Shown here in pieces: positions 52,301-64,000 of a stretch of 64,000 bases of DNA. The stretch lies in the NCBI RefSeq assembly GCF_021018895.1, contig NC_079369.1, positions 7,881,694-7,945,693 of the forward strand, read 5' to 3'. The number at the start of each line of letters is the position of its first letter. Position 1 is the stretch's first letter. A program made the position numbers and the translations under genes. The notes below the pieces were generated by a model. The model saw nothing but the letters and a program-made list of their open reading frames with translations. It made no database searches and was not told the origin of the DNA. The stretch is from Seriola aureovittata. Its lineage: Eukaryota > Chordata > Actinopteri > Carangiformes > Carangidae.

Positions 52301-54434
52301 CTTTGGTGTAAAAGAGTACAACAAAGCAAAACAAACAATAACAGTTATTCTAACGTGAAGCCACAAAAATGATTCACAACGAAGCAGTTAAATAGCTCTG
52401 ACTGTCACAGGCTTCAGCAGTAGTTAGGAGTGTGAAGGTCCTGTACAGAGATGCTCATTATAGTGTTATTATTTCAACTCTGACCTCCAGTTGAATGTAG
52501 CAGAAACATTAGAGCACATTTGTGGGAGCAAGGATGGTCTTTGGGAGGAAATGAGCCATGTTGCATTTTCATTAGCAAAACAGAGAGTATGTCCTCCCAC
52601 AGACAAGTATAGGTACAAATGAACACACACAAACACACTGTCACCCCCCCCCCCCTTTACTGTCCGATCACAGCTGTCAGGAATCATCAGATAAGAAGTA
52701 CTCATCTGTTTTCTCCATTGAAAAAAAATCTCCTTTAATGACAAACACAGACTGTCTGACTCTTCTCCCCCCCCGGCAGGCTAGTCTAAAGATACACACT
52801 CTATTGTTCTCACTCTCATCCTGTTTATCCACCTCCTGTCTGTCCACTATATGTCCAAATACCTCCAAATACCTACATTTTCTTCTCCCCACTGACTGCC
52901 AAATACCCAGAATACCACTGTTCTTTTCCATCTGGTGGGACCAATCTATTCAAGTTTTCCTGTATAAAAGAGAACATTGGGGAGTTGGGCACTGAGAAGC
53001 TTGGCCCGAACAAAAGTCTTTATGTATTCCTGCTTTGCACAAATAGATAATGGTAGATATTTATCAAGAATCAGATATATCTTTATAAAAAATCCCCACA
53101 TGGCAGAATATAATGAAGAAGCCTTATGTAGAGTGAGTAAGAGTTCAAGAGTGTGGCCTGATTCATATCTCCTCAACAGCAATGAAAGAAAACACGTCTA
53201 ATGTGGTGGGAACTTCTAATCTCAAGTTGAAACACGCGATACTTGAATTCATTCACACACATCAAATCAGAAGAAAAACAAAAAAGCAAATCAAATGCTG
53301 GCAGGGAGACTCATGGCTTAGAGGATGAAGCTAAACATCGAAGAAGGTACCTGTCACCCTGTTCCTCTGCACACCGGTCCTTCATACAGTAACAATAACT
53401 TTTCCAATTCTACATCTCTCACTTCAATGCTAGATATGGAAAAAAAAAAAAACTAGAAAAGAACTAGAAAAGAAAAAAAAACTCTGCTCCTATCCCAACA
53501 TAAAAATAGAAATAGATGCTGAACTGACATATACCATGACCCAATATGACACTGTCAGACCAAACTAGTTCTAAGTTCCACATCTGGCACTTCGATCATT
53601 TCCCTCAGCTATAGCATGCTAAAGGGAATGTCTAAATATCAGCTTACCATTCCTATTAATTACATCTGACCCTTAGTTTGCCCTCCATGAAAAGGGCTGA
53701 TGTATTGGTCTTTTGTTGCCTGCTTACAGACCTCTTTTGCACCACTGTGAAAACCTATACAGCAACATTTCAAAGGTCTGTTTTTGTTTCCACGCTGTTC
53801 CACCGACACGTTTTTCTTTCAGAAGCGCTCTCTGTGGTCTGAACACAGGATCTGAGACGGACGAACTTATAGGTTTTCTGTATGTGTGTATGCATACAAA
53901 GTATCTATGTGTGTGCGTGTGTATGTGTTTGAGGGTCAGTTGTCACCCTCTGATATTTCTCCTGATACCCTGAGGGTTTGTATGTCTCAGACTTTACAGA
54001 CCAAAAAAAAAAGAGCTTATACTTATGTGTATTTTTTGATGAGGAATAAAATCGACTGCAACTTTTCAAAGGTTTTTGATTGTAATAATTGTCCATAAAC
54101 TCTTCCCATGAAGAATGATTGTCCAATCATAGCTTAGAAACTGTAACCAGGCATGGAAAGCCTGTCAAGCTTTGGATTTATTCAGGTTAAAGCAGTCTGC
54201 ATGGGTTTATTTTAATCCCCTCCAAATCCAGAATTACAAGAGCAAAAAAATGTAAAGAATGGATGAAACATGGTTGTTGATATGCTCTGACATAAGCAAA
54301 TGTGAACGTAACATAATATAACATGAGCACATCATTCTAACTATTTATTTACACTGGTAATCTATAGCGTTACTTCCAAGGCCAAGAGCATTTCATTTCG
54401 ATGCTACTATACAGACTAAGGATGGACGACACAA
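46331..54434. other. Gene-poor stretch
   Basis: Only scattered short frames and homopolymers are seen, including a C12 run at 52644-52655. One minus-strand frame at 50112-50375 (GARMTGCYYRQLLL) faintly recalls mariner transposases, but too little matches to call it. Confidence 0.5.
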
Positions 54435-54640
54435 TAGAACATCTTGACCGTCTGCTAGAGGCTGGCTGCAGTATAGATCATAAACCCCACCCCCTACATA
54501 TTAGCAGATGGGACTGAACTAAAAAAAAAAAGAAAACAAAAAAAAGATGGCAGCGCCTGTATCCGAGATATTTTGGCTTCATTTTTGTACATCGGGAGCA
54601 AGTAGAGACACGTTGTCCATCTTTATATACAGTCATTGAG
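54435..54640. repeat. Fish interspersed repeat (tttatatacagtc type)
   Basis: The block contains gctagaggctggctgcag, ataaaccccaccccctaca, gagatattttggcttcattt and gtccatctttatatacagtc in order. This matches a repeat seen very often in spiny-rayed fish genomes; the match is from memory. Confidence 0.65.
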
Positions 54641-57600
54641 CCTGCTCTGTTGGATTTGGGGAAAGTTAATTTGCCTCTTCAAACTCTACACTACAAAGAC
54701 AATGTTTTTTTATTTTGCAATCTTCCACATGGATCATAAAGTGGTGAGTGGTGCTTGGGACAACTTGAGCATAACAGTATGTAACTTATCTTGTGGGGAA
54801 GGGACACTAGATACTACTAAATTCTTACCTAAGAGCCTGTGACTTGACTAAAATAGACCAACATCTTATGAGAACATGCTATTTACTTTAGCAATCACAA
54901 GTGGCTTCATACCATTTCCTCATTTTTACAAAGGCCTGATGAATAGCACAACTTAAGACATGAAAGCTCTTAGCTACTGGTATCACTTTTCTAGGCCTAA
55001 CTATTTTGTTGGAAAATCTTCATTCTTCAACAAAATGAAAAAGTTGGGGAAGAAGAAAATTCCCATCCTCCTATTATACTGGTTTAAATCTGATACATCT
55101 AAATATGAATCCCATGTCTAAAGTGGAGAGTCACCATATGTTTTTTGGATTGAACTGGGTCAAGCAGAGTAGAAAAACACCCATAGAGCTGACATAATTT
55201 ATGTCATTCATGGCTCAGTGAAATGATTTGACTCTTTTCTCTCTCCTTTTTGCCGTCCACGTTACTTGATGTTGGCGAGAAGAACACGTTGCTTGCTCCG
55301 GTAATTACATATAGTCATTAACTGTCTGCCTGTTCATATTTTCATCGTTTAGATCAATATCATGACTGGATGCTTACACAGCCACACTTGCCAGCTGCGA
55401 TATATGAACAAAAGTGCAGTCGGGAAAGAAGTATGGACTGCTGATCTTGTTTGTTTGAGGTTTAGACCAACAAGAAACCTCAATGTATGACATGAAAACA
55501 AACAAAGCATCGTTTCAAAGTACGAATGCTGCTTGAGAATTACAATATACTTTGTATGAGCTGTCAAACAAGCTGAAGCAAGATAAATCAACATAGGCAC
55601 ATATAGGTCTGAATCATAAGATCTAATCTCCTGAAGCTTTGGGGAGTGCGGCAACACTGACTGTCAGATCAAAAGACAAAGTTTGCATCACATGTCTTTT
55701 CAGAGAAATGTGTGCGTGTGACTACGATGGGAAAGTGAACTGTCTTGAATTCCTTTTCTTCATCTAATGTGTCCAGCACACATACAAACACAGCGTCCCT
55801 TGAAAGGTTGTGGACATAAGTGTTTTATTTGCCATGGAGATTGTGATAGTAAGAACAGTTTGAAAAGAAAAAAAACAAACATTTTCCTGTATTTAACAAC
55901 AGCATTAACACATACACATGATATATAAATATTTATAGCAAACTGACATGTATGCATGTATGCTATGAATACCCCTCTCTTAAAATATCAGTTTGTGCCA
56001 TTTAAGTCAAATACACTGCAGGTTAATATTGAAGGCAGCACTGACACATGAGAAACCACAGCATTGTACAGCTTCATTAAGACACCATGAAAGCAGAGAG
56101 TGAAACACGGTTTTGTAGTGAGGCACTAAAACTTGTCAGTCTGATGGAGCCGCACTACATACAAAATACATTTACAGACAGAATGTCGAGTCATTTGAGC
56201 TCCTGGCAAAATAAAAATGACTGCTCAATTGTACATCTTCCTCCAGTGTGTTGGATGTTTTCATTATGCTATGTCTGTCAAAGTTAATTTGAACAGCACA
56301 TATCTACTGTAAATGAGTATAAACACTCAAAGCTGGACTTGGAAGAAAACTCGTTTATTGAAATCACAGGCGCAGGTCTGTATATCTGTTTAGTATAATC
56401 TTTCCAGCTGTGAAAATACTGCTTAAAAAAACGTTAGAAGATGTTCTCACCTGTTTGACAGCTGCTCTATAACTGTAATACTGCAGATAGAGGTTGGCCA
56501 TGATAGGGCATTGGAATCAAGTCAGAAAGTCATTGTAGTGAACACTTTAATGGGATAAACTATGTATTAGTTGGCTTAGTGCTCAGTTCTTTGATCTGAT
56601 ATTTCCTGATTTGAGTCTTATTAAGAAAATTAAGGAATACGTGTCAAATGTAAATATACATACTGTTTGTACGTATGTATATATACATAATATAATCACA
56701 TAAAGAAGACACATAAAGAAATTCTAACGACAGTCAGCTCTGTGGTCAACAACTTGAGTTATTATGCAATAGTGAAACTGATAAAAGTACAAGATGAGGT
56801 CATGCATCATCACTCTTCTCTAGGCACTATATTAAACAACTGAAGAGCAGTGGTGTCAATGAACAGATAAAATGTGGTTTTGGGGAAGTAGATCATGACC
56901 ATCTTGTGAGGTCAGTGGTGCTTTGGCTTTGCGATCTAAGCATTTGAGCTAAACTAAGAATGAGTGTGTGTAGAGCCCATTTGGGAGAGCTGTCTTACTT
57001 TTGTCTGGGAACAGTCTTATTTCTCCTGACAGTGGTGACGTCTTCCCATCACAGAGGCTGAGCTACAGTCTTGGAATCCAGACTTGTCCTGTCTTTTCTT
57101 GTGGGCAGCAAGTGCTCCTGTTCGGCTTCCACCTCCAGAACGTTGGGCCACAACACACTCAGTAATCCTGAATCCTACAGAAAGAGCATATAAGCAGCAC
57201 ATACTTATTGGAAAACATCTGCATGAATACTTGAAACACTGTAAATATATAGTTCCCTCACATTTTTTGAATTGGGATGTCACATTACTTAATTTTATAA
57301 AATAATTGAAATATTCTCTTATCTTACTATTATACTTATACTTTACTCTCTTATACTAAGTCAGTAGCAATCTTAGTGGTTATCAAAGTGCATGGCAACA
57401 CCTAGATGAAAACACTGAGGGGAAAAAAAATGTAAGAAAGTGTGATAACCATATTTGTGACAACAGCAACGACATGAGACAGCTCACATCGGGATAATTA
57501 TTGAACACAGTCAGTGTCACATATCAGCATGGCTTAAGGGCCATAAACCTCTGTTCCAATATGTGATTTTAGTAAACCCCTTCAGTTTGATCTATTGTGA

Positions 57601-59080
57601 CTGATGGAGGAATGTCAGTTTCTGTGTCTGTTGGCTTTTATTGTTATAATAAACACTTTACAACACTTTACTTTTCAATTACACTGTAATTGTTTTTTAT
57701 GGCTGTTATTACATTCCCTCTTTCCTTGTTGCTATGTCTAATGGCTAAACCAATCAACCCAGTGCTCCCCATATAAGACACAGGCTAACTGTGAGGACCC
57801 TGTTCTTCAAGGGGTCAGGTTCTTCTCTGCATCTCCTGCTGTAATTCCCATTACTGCCCTGGGCTCCAGAATCTCACAGGCTAGAAACCTGTTTGCTCTT
57901 TCCCTTCTCATCCTCCCCAGCTCCTGTTCTCCCCCTCTTTAACACATGAAAACTGTGCTGTGCATCATCCAAAACAATTACAATAACGTTTGTGCCTAAG
58001 ATGTAAGAGGGACATACTTGAGTCTAGACTGAGGAAGTGATGTAACAGACATATCTGTGCTCTGGTCAGTAAGCTGCATACTTTTAGTCTTGACTCGTCT
58101 GTGAGAAAAAAAAAAAAAAAGGGGGGGGGGGGGGGCAGGTTATAGCCACTACTATTTTCATGCAAAGCTTTTCATTGCAGGGTTTCAATCACATTTGATC
58201 CACTGTCATTGTTCTGAGTGAACCTCCAGATTCCCTTTTCATCCCTCACTGGTTGCTAAAATGATACAGCAGTCAGCACCTCACAGGTATATTTTCCTTT
58301 ATTTTTGCCAAACTGAAACAAATAGGCCTGCAGAATCCACATGCTATGGACTGCCATTATGAATTGCATTTGATTTATGTTACACATACATTTTTCTAAT
58401 AAAGAAATTCTCATACTTTGGCTGCTCACTTAAAAGAAGAAGACAGACTGAAATATTATTTTTAGTATAATGCTGGTTTATAAAAATGCAGTGTGTCGAC
58501 TGATCTCCTGCTCCCTTCAATCAATTCAACAGAATCCTGATGATTTCTTCATTCCTCGAGTAACTAAGGGGTCGCATTTCAGTGTTCCACGAACCACACT
58601 TTCAAACAAATCCTATTTTTATGCACTGTCTTATGATGTGATAACATCCTAATGTTACCTTTGGGGCAATGTGACAGACATGGAGGCTCCTCTGAGAAAG
58701 CTACAGCTTTGAACATGAAATACCAATAGAGCTTCAAAGCTGTGAGTGTTACCACAGAGGCATCATTATTAAGACCAATTATATCAGAGTTCACTAGACT
58801 GGTCTGACTTATGCTCAAGCTTGCACCATTTGACATTAAATTTACGGAAATGTCAATCCAGGCCAGATATCTGTGATAAAGAGTGTTCTGCCAAAAGCTT
58901 TAGTCACCAAAAAAAGTCTTGACATGAAAAATCAGAAAAATACAGTAACAAATTAACTCAATGAGGCTTGGTGTCATGGCTGCACATTCTTACCACATAT
59001 ATATTTTCATCAGAGCTCAACTATAATGTCACTTTCCATATTGCGTATTTAAACCACATACACTACATCTACTTAATCAA
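54641..59080. other. Gene-poor stretch upstream of the protease pair
   Basis: No convincing gene was found. A homopurine A15G15 tract lies at 58106-58135. A minus-strand segment near 57053-57180 after an acceptor-like tctttctgtag stays open for about 40 codons in two frames, but neither is recognised. Confidence 0.5.
58106..58135. repeat. Homopurine A15G15 tract
   Basis: Fifteen A are followed by fifteen G with no interruption. The length of such tracts is error-prone in assemblies. Confidence 0.85.
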
Positions 59081-59099
59081 ACACTGTCTAAAATCAATG

Positions 59100-59303
59100 C
59101 AGACTTGTAGTATGAAAATCTAACGATTGTCATATTCTGAAGGTGGTAGAGCCCCCTCCTTATGAATGTGGTTCAAAGTTGTTTGCATATGCAAATTACA
59201 CAAACACTTCCTTCTCTCTGTAATAAGGAAACATTTAAAGGCTGAACCTGTCAGTAATGAGTGCCACTGCTCTTCAGTAGCTCAGCTGGACTGTCATCTC
59301 ACC
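59100..59303 (+). promoter_or_regulatory. Promoter and leader of protease gene 1
   Basis: Upstream of the start there is a perfect octamer ATGCAAAT (59189-59196) within the palindrome tttgcatatgcaaa, an ETS/PU.1-like acttcct (59206-59212) and a TATA-like atttaaag (59233-59240) about 65 bp before the ATG. ETS and octamer sites fit blood-cell expression. The TATA-like and ETS-like sites are conserved in gene 2; the octamer is not. Confidence 0.45.
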
Positions 59304-60815
59304 ATGTTTTTCCAATGGAAACTGGTCATATTGATACTTGCACTGAGTCTTCAGGGTCAAGGTAAGAAGTGTTTTTACATATAGTATTCCATCCAGGTTG
59401 TTATAGAAAATGCATTAGACTACAGTACATGAGGAACTATATACCGCACTGTGGGATATATGATGCATGAGATGGATTTGTATATTTTAATTTAATTTAA
59501 GTCTCTTTGGTCAGTTTAGGCATATGTATTAAGGACATCAATAACATCAATGTTCATCGATTAATTTCTCTCTAGCTCGTGCAGGAAAAATCTCTGGAGG
59601 CCACGAGGCTGTCCCTCATAGCAGGCCATACATGGTGATTGTGGAGCAACACATGGAGGATGGTAAACCAAAATACTGCGATGGATTCCTTCTGAATGAG
59701 GATTTTGTGATGACAGCAGCCCACTGCCAAGCAAAGTCAGTTTTACACACTTTATGTTGAAGTACTGAGAATTCTGGTTCCCATGATGAGATTTTTTAAC
59801 CCACCAACAACCTAGACTCATGTATTGAGATTGGCAGATATATTTCATGACAGCTCTGTGAACTGTGACAAAAATTTAAGTCTCTAAATATTAGAATTTT
59901 TGTGTAAAAAAAGCTCTGTCCAAGTAACTAATCTATTTACTCCCATATAACTTTTTTACCTTAAATTTTGTCAGGTCCTACACAGTCCATCTAGGAGTTC
60001 ACAACTTCCAAGACAATAAAGAAGTACAGCGTATATCTGTGGAAAAAGCATTTCCACATAAAGACTACGATGCTGTTAATCATAAAAATGACATGATGCT
60101 TCTTAAGGTAAGAAAATCCTCAAAGTTAAAAGTCTAATTTTGTTATTTCAAGATTTCTCTGTGTTTCTTATTATGTAATTTGCAAATGCTCAGTTGAATG
60201 CATTAATGAAATGGATGCCCAAAGTACTGTATGCATTCACATCACTGAACAATAGCTAAACAGGTGAGTACTGGAGAAATGTGAATTGATATTTCAGCTT
60301 CATATTTGTATTATTTTTTCTATCTCTCCCTGTTCCTTAAGTTGAAGTCCAAGGCAAATCTCAACAAAAATGTGAAACCCATTGCTCTTGCAAACAAAGA
60401 TGATGGCTCTCTGCCTAAATCATGTATAGTGTCCGGCTGGGGAAGAAGCGACAGCAGTAAATTTATGTCTGTAAAGCTCATGGAAGTCAATGTAACACTC
60501 ATTGACAATGAGATGTGTGTTCAGAATAATTTGTACTGCTCTGATGGAGCCGCTGGGCCGGAGAAGGTATGTATACTTATGAAACATAACATGTACAAAC
60601 ACACTTTGCCTCAATAACTGTGATTTAATTGTCACTACAAACTGTGTATGTACTTCCAGGGAGACTCTGGTGGTCCATTGGTCTGCGAGGATGGAAAGGC
60701 GTTCGGGGTGGTGTCCCACAAATACCATTCAGCGGCAGATGGACTGCCTATAAACTGCTATACAAAGATACCTGAGAACATGAGCTGGATCAATTTGGCT
60801 GTGAAAACTGCATGA
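59304..60815 (+). CDS. Granzyme/mast-cell-protease-like serine protease 1 (intact triad)
   Basis: Five exons give 243 codons: 59304-59361, 59576-59735, 59975-60107, 60342-60566 and 60660-60815 (TGA). The phases (1, 2, 0, 0) are those of the granzyme/mast-cell-protease family. Residues 1-19 form a signal peptide. The mature chain should begin ISGG at residue 25, after GK. The S1-family triad is complete: His69 in TAAHC, Asp112 in NDMMLL and Ser195 in GDSGGPL. Six Cys fit the three granzyme disulfides (54/70, SGWG-region/LVC, MC/YC), and the 191-220 disulfide is absent, as in granzymes. By chymotrypsin numbering the S1 pocket seems to have Gly189 and Asn226, so it is neither trypsin-like nor granzyme-B-like in a simple way. 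The product is probably a secretory-granule protease of cytotoxic or mast-like leukocytes. It cannot be assigned to a named granzyme. Confidence 0.93.
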
Positions 60816-62007
60816 AAAATACCTAATGCATGTAACACGTGATTGATCAGAGCACAATATTTGAATTTCATTTGTATTTCAGGTTTTTGTAGGTATGTAA
60901 CACTGCAGAACTGAAGTGCAAAAGATTGAAATGCTAGTAATGCCACTGATTCCAAGTCTGTACCTGCTTGCTTTACACAGATTTAATCAAAATATGCTTT
61001 GATGATAGCAAATGATTCAAGCCTTTATATGGAAATCTTACACAGTAAAAATATATGATACACGTATGTCTGCACTTCTCTGTTTGAACAAGAATTAAAC
61101 CAACAAAAAAGACAACACTGCCTCCTTGTGAACAAATTGTACTGATGCAACAACAAGAGGTTCACTGTTCATTTGTTGAAGTCAGAGCTGAAAGTCTCCT
61201 CTTTGTTCTCATCTATAAGCTGTAAACCTAATCAAGTCTCTGCTTGTTGTTTAACAAGCCAGCACATTTTATGTCCAATTTTGAGATTACGTAGGCATTT
61301 CTAAAAAGGCAACATTCCTTTACTAACATACCAAATGTTGGCTAAATGGATTCTACATGACCAGCTCATTTATATTTTATGTCATTTGATGTTCCAGTAA
61401 CCTCTCAAACTATCACATGGGGGAAAATTTAAAATGTATACCTTAAGGGGGGGTCAAGAGTTATTTTGTACAGCAAACTGAAATGACTTTTAATAACTTG
61501 GAATAATATTATAAAAATAATACTACACTACATGAAGTCTATGAACAAAAATTGGGACAGACATTTTAAAGAAATTTTATATTTAAAACATGCAAGATAA
61601 AGCATGTTTATTCAAACTGAATATGATGATAACATGACAAAAATAATAAATCATGGTAAACTGCCAGAATGCTTGTGTTGAGGACAGAATAAACCTGCTG
61701 CTGTGATGTTTCTCATCTGTGTTACATCAAATTTATAGGTTACAGATCAAAAGAAAGAGATTCTCTTTAGGTCTGGATTATCCCCATAATTCTATGGTCA
61801 GTCTTTCCATATCCAAACTGCTTCCACCACATCAGACAAAGAATCCCTGATTTTTAGGTGTGGTCTTTCTTAGTGAAGAAAGTTTTTCCTTTATAATAAA
61901 TGTTAAAAAGTTTCAAAAATTCTATTTTTGCCTTGAACATATGGGGTATAAAGTGTGGTTAAGTGTATTTTGACATGAGGCTTCATTATATTAGTATATT
62001 ATATAAT
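60816..62007. other. Spacer between the protease genes
   Basis: It begins with the gene 1 3' UTR (to about 61040, similar to that of gene 2), followed by AT-rich sequence with no recognised exon or element. Confidence 0.6.
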
Positions 62008-62023
62008 ACAACACTGTCTAAAG

Positions 62024-62215
62024 AACTTGTAGTATGAAAATCTAACTATTGTCATGCTCTGGATGTGATAGAGGCTCCTCCTTATGAATTTGGTTCAAAG
62101 CCAAATTGATTGCACATTCAAGCTACACAAACACTTCCTACTTTGAATTTAAAGGTTGAACTTGTCAGTGATGTGTGCAACTGTTCTTCAGTAGTTCAGC
62201 TGAACTGATCTCACC
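62024..62215 (+). promoter_or_regulatory. Promoter and leader of protease gene 2
   Basis: This duplicates the gene 1 promoter at offset 2922. It keeps the ETS-like cacttccta near 62131-62139 and the TATA-like atttaaag at about 62147-62154. The octamer site of gene 1 is replaced by gattgcacattc. Confidence 0.45.
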
Positions 62216-62325
62216 ATGCTCACCATGTTTTCCCACTGTAAATTGGTCATATTGATACTTGCACTGACTCCTTACTATCAAGGTAAGTCACATATTTATA
62301 TGCATTTTTATACACACATATACTG

Positions 62326-62381
<56 letters not shown>

Positions 62382-63696
62382 TATATGTGTGTGCGTGTGT
62401 GCGTACTTTTAAAAAAAAAATTCTTATTGATTCAGTTACAAGAGGAGTCTCTGGAGGCCATGAGGCTGTCCCACATAGCAGGCCATACATGGTGATTGTG
62501 GAGCAACACGTGAAGGACGATAGAACAAAATACTGTAGTGGATTCCTTCTGAATGAAGATTTTGTGATGACTGCAGCCAGCTGCCAAGCCAAGTCAGTTT
62601 TACACACTTTATGTTGAAGTACTGGGAATTCTGGTTCCCATGATGCTCCCATTTTTTAACCCACCAACAACGACTCATGTATTGAGATCGGCAGATATAT
62701 TTCATGACAGCTTTGTGAACTATGACAAAAAATAAAATTTCTAAATATTTGTATTTTTTGTGACTATTATGCACTGACCAAATAACTAATTTATTTACTC
62801 CCATATAACTTTTTTTACCTTAAATTTTGTCAGGTCCTACACAGTCTCTCTAGGAGTTCACAACGTCCAAGACAATAATGAAGTACAGCGTATATCTGTG
62901 GAAAAATCATTTCCACATAAAGACTACGATCCTATTAATTTAAAAAATGACATGATGCTTCTTATGGTAAGAAAATCCTTGTTGTTAATAGTAAAAATTA
63001 GTTTTAGTGTTTTTTTTGCAAATGCTTTGTTGAATGCATTGATCAAAAGGAAGCCTGAAATACTAGATGCATGCATGTCACTCAACAATAAGTTGACAAA
63101 AGGCAAATGTGAACACTGGAGAAATGTGAATTGATATTTCAGCTTCATATCTGTATTTTTTTTTTTTTTATCTCTCCCTGTTCCTTAAGTTGAAGTCCAA
63201 GGCAAATCTCAACAAAAATGTGAAACCCATTGCTCTTGCAAACAAAGATGACGGCCCTCTGCCTAAATCATGTACAGTGTCCGGCTGGGGAAGGAGCAAC
63301 AGCAGTAACTATATGTCTCCAGTACTCATGGAAGTCAGTGTAACACTCATTGACAATGAGATGTGTGTCCAGAATAATTTGTACTGCTCTCATGGAGACG
63401 CTGGGCCGGAGAAGGTATGTATATTTATGAAACATAACATGTACAAACACACTTTGCCTCAATAACTTTGATTTAATTGTCACTACAAACTGTGTATGTA
63501 CTTCCAGGGAGACTCTGGTGGTCCATTGGTCTGCGAGGATGGAAAGGCGTACGGGGTGATGTCCTTCAAATACAAACCAGCAGCAGATGAACCGCCTCTA
63601 AACTGCTATACTAAGATACCCGAGTATAGAAACCAGATCGATTGGATTTCAGAAAATATGTCCTATCTTTGTATTTCTGGTGCTCGAGAACTTTAG
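62216..63696 (+). CDS. Granzyme-like protein 2, probable pseudoprotease (catalytic His replaced by Ser)
   Basis: Five exons give 256 codons: 62216-62282, 62436-62592, 62834-62966, 63190-63414 and 63508-63696 (TAG). The structure is that of its tandem neighbour. It has a signal peptide, a mature start at VSGG (residue 27), the three granzyme disulfide pairs, Asp114 in NDMMLL and Ser197 in GDSGGPL. The catalytic histidine is missing: the conserved TAAHC reads TAASC, with Ser71 encoded by agc at 62579-62581 where gene 1 has cac. All splice sites and the reading frame are intact, so it is not an obvious pseudogene. Loss of the general base should abolish ordinary proteolysis. Gene 1 has Lys before its mature end; here it is Gly26. 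The C-terminus is longer by about 11 residues and has an extra Cys (YLCISG). Two in-frame ATGs, 62216 and 62225, arise from a 9-bp duplication; the second matches gene 1. Confidence 0.9.
62329..62400. repeat. (TA)n(CA)n compound microsatellite
   Basis: An AT tract followed by CA and then a tgtg-rich stretch within intron 1 of protease gene 2. It is absent from gene 1, so it arose or expanded after the duplication. Confidence 0.93.
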
Positions 63697-64000
63697 AGGT
63701 GATAATTGAAATGCTCATATTACAACTGATCCCACATCAATGAGACTGCCACACCAGAGTCTAGACTTTAATTAAAAATATGCTTTAATTTGATGATAAC
63801 AAATCATACAAATATTTGTTTGGAAAATTCACATAAAAGAATGGTAACAGATGAACATGATTTGATTATTATCAGAAAGTAATCTGTCTTTTTTCTGGCT
63901 ACCCTACATTTTCTGTCAATAATCTTTTGGTAACTCTCAGCAAATTAGAAATTGAAACCAAGAAAGCTAGATTCAAACAAGCCAATGACACAGAAATTAG
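63697..64000 (+). other. 3' UTR and flank of protease gene 2
   Basis: The first 140 bp resemble the gene 1 3' UTR (aaaatatgcttt, then gatgata and caaat). A possible attaaa signal lies at 63771-63776. No further gene starts before the window end. Confidence 0.55.

Larger units (their letters stand above)
59081..63836 (+). repeat. Tandem gene duplication (protease pair)
   Basis: The block from about 59081 to 61040 recurs at about 62008 to 63836. The offset is 2922 bp in the promoters, 2860 at exon 2, 2859 at exon 3 and 2848 at exons 4 and 5. Introns and the 3' UTR are also alike (for example tcagttttacacactttatg after exon 2 in both), so the duplication is recent. The difference in offset lies mainly in intron 1 (214 bp against 153 bp). 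Confidence 0.93.

Noticed and set aside
57053..57180. Acceptor-like site followed by two overlapping open minus-strand frames
   Set aside because: Two frames are equally open and neither is recognised; no partner exon or donor was found.

Overview
The window is vertebrate nuclear DNA, almost certainly from a spiny-rayed teleost. The genes are split by GT-AG introns, (CA)n/(GT)n microsatellites are frequent, several interspersed repeats look like families common in fish genomes, and the proteins are vertebrate-specific. Every gene model was read by eye from splice sites and translation; no search was run.

Layout. (1) 1-7542: an AT-rich tandem array of about 36-bp and 25-bp monomers, rearranged into higher-order blocks and carrying eight tRNA/SINE-like cassettes. 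(2) 8077-9533 (+): the last three coding exons of yjefn3 (AIBP2 type). Its 5' exons are not in the window, so the satellite probably lies inside or beside its intron. (3) 11.6-13.55 kb: a nest of decayed transposable elements. (4) 14832-32424 (+): a complete nine-exon cilp2 gene, 1250 codons. yjefn3 next to cilp2 repeats the order at human 19p13.11, which supports both calls. (5) 38490-39877 (-): a three-exon Rieske [2Fe-2S] domain gene (rfesd type) with a CpG-rich promoter. (6) 40-59 kb: a long gene-poor stretch with interspersed repeats and one weak candidate exon. (7) 59304-60815 and 62216-63696 (+): two tandem five-exon granzyme/mast-cell-protease-like genes from a recent local duplication.

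How they relate. yjefn3 and cilp2 are old neighbours but have no evident common function (lipoprotein/NAD(P)HX-type fold versus cartilage matrix). The protease pair is a young immune-type cluster. Its first member keeps the whole catalytic triad. The second keeps Asp and Ser but has Ser in place of the catalytic His, so it is probably a pseudoprotease, a change that recalls mammalian azurocidin. This is the most notable observation, followed by the two thrombospondin repeats in cilp2 and the structure of the satellite.
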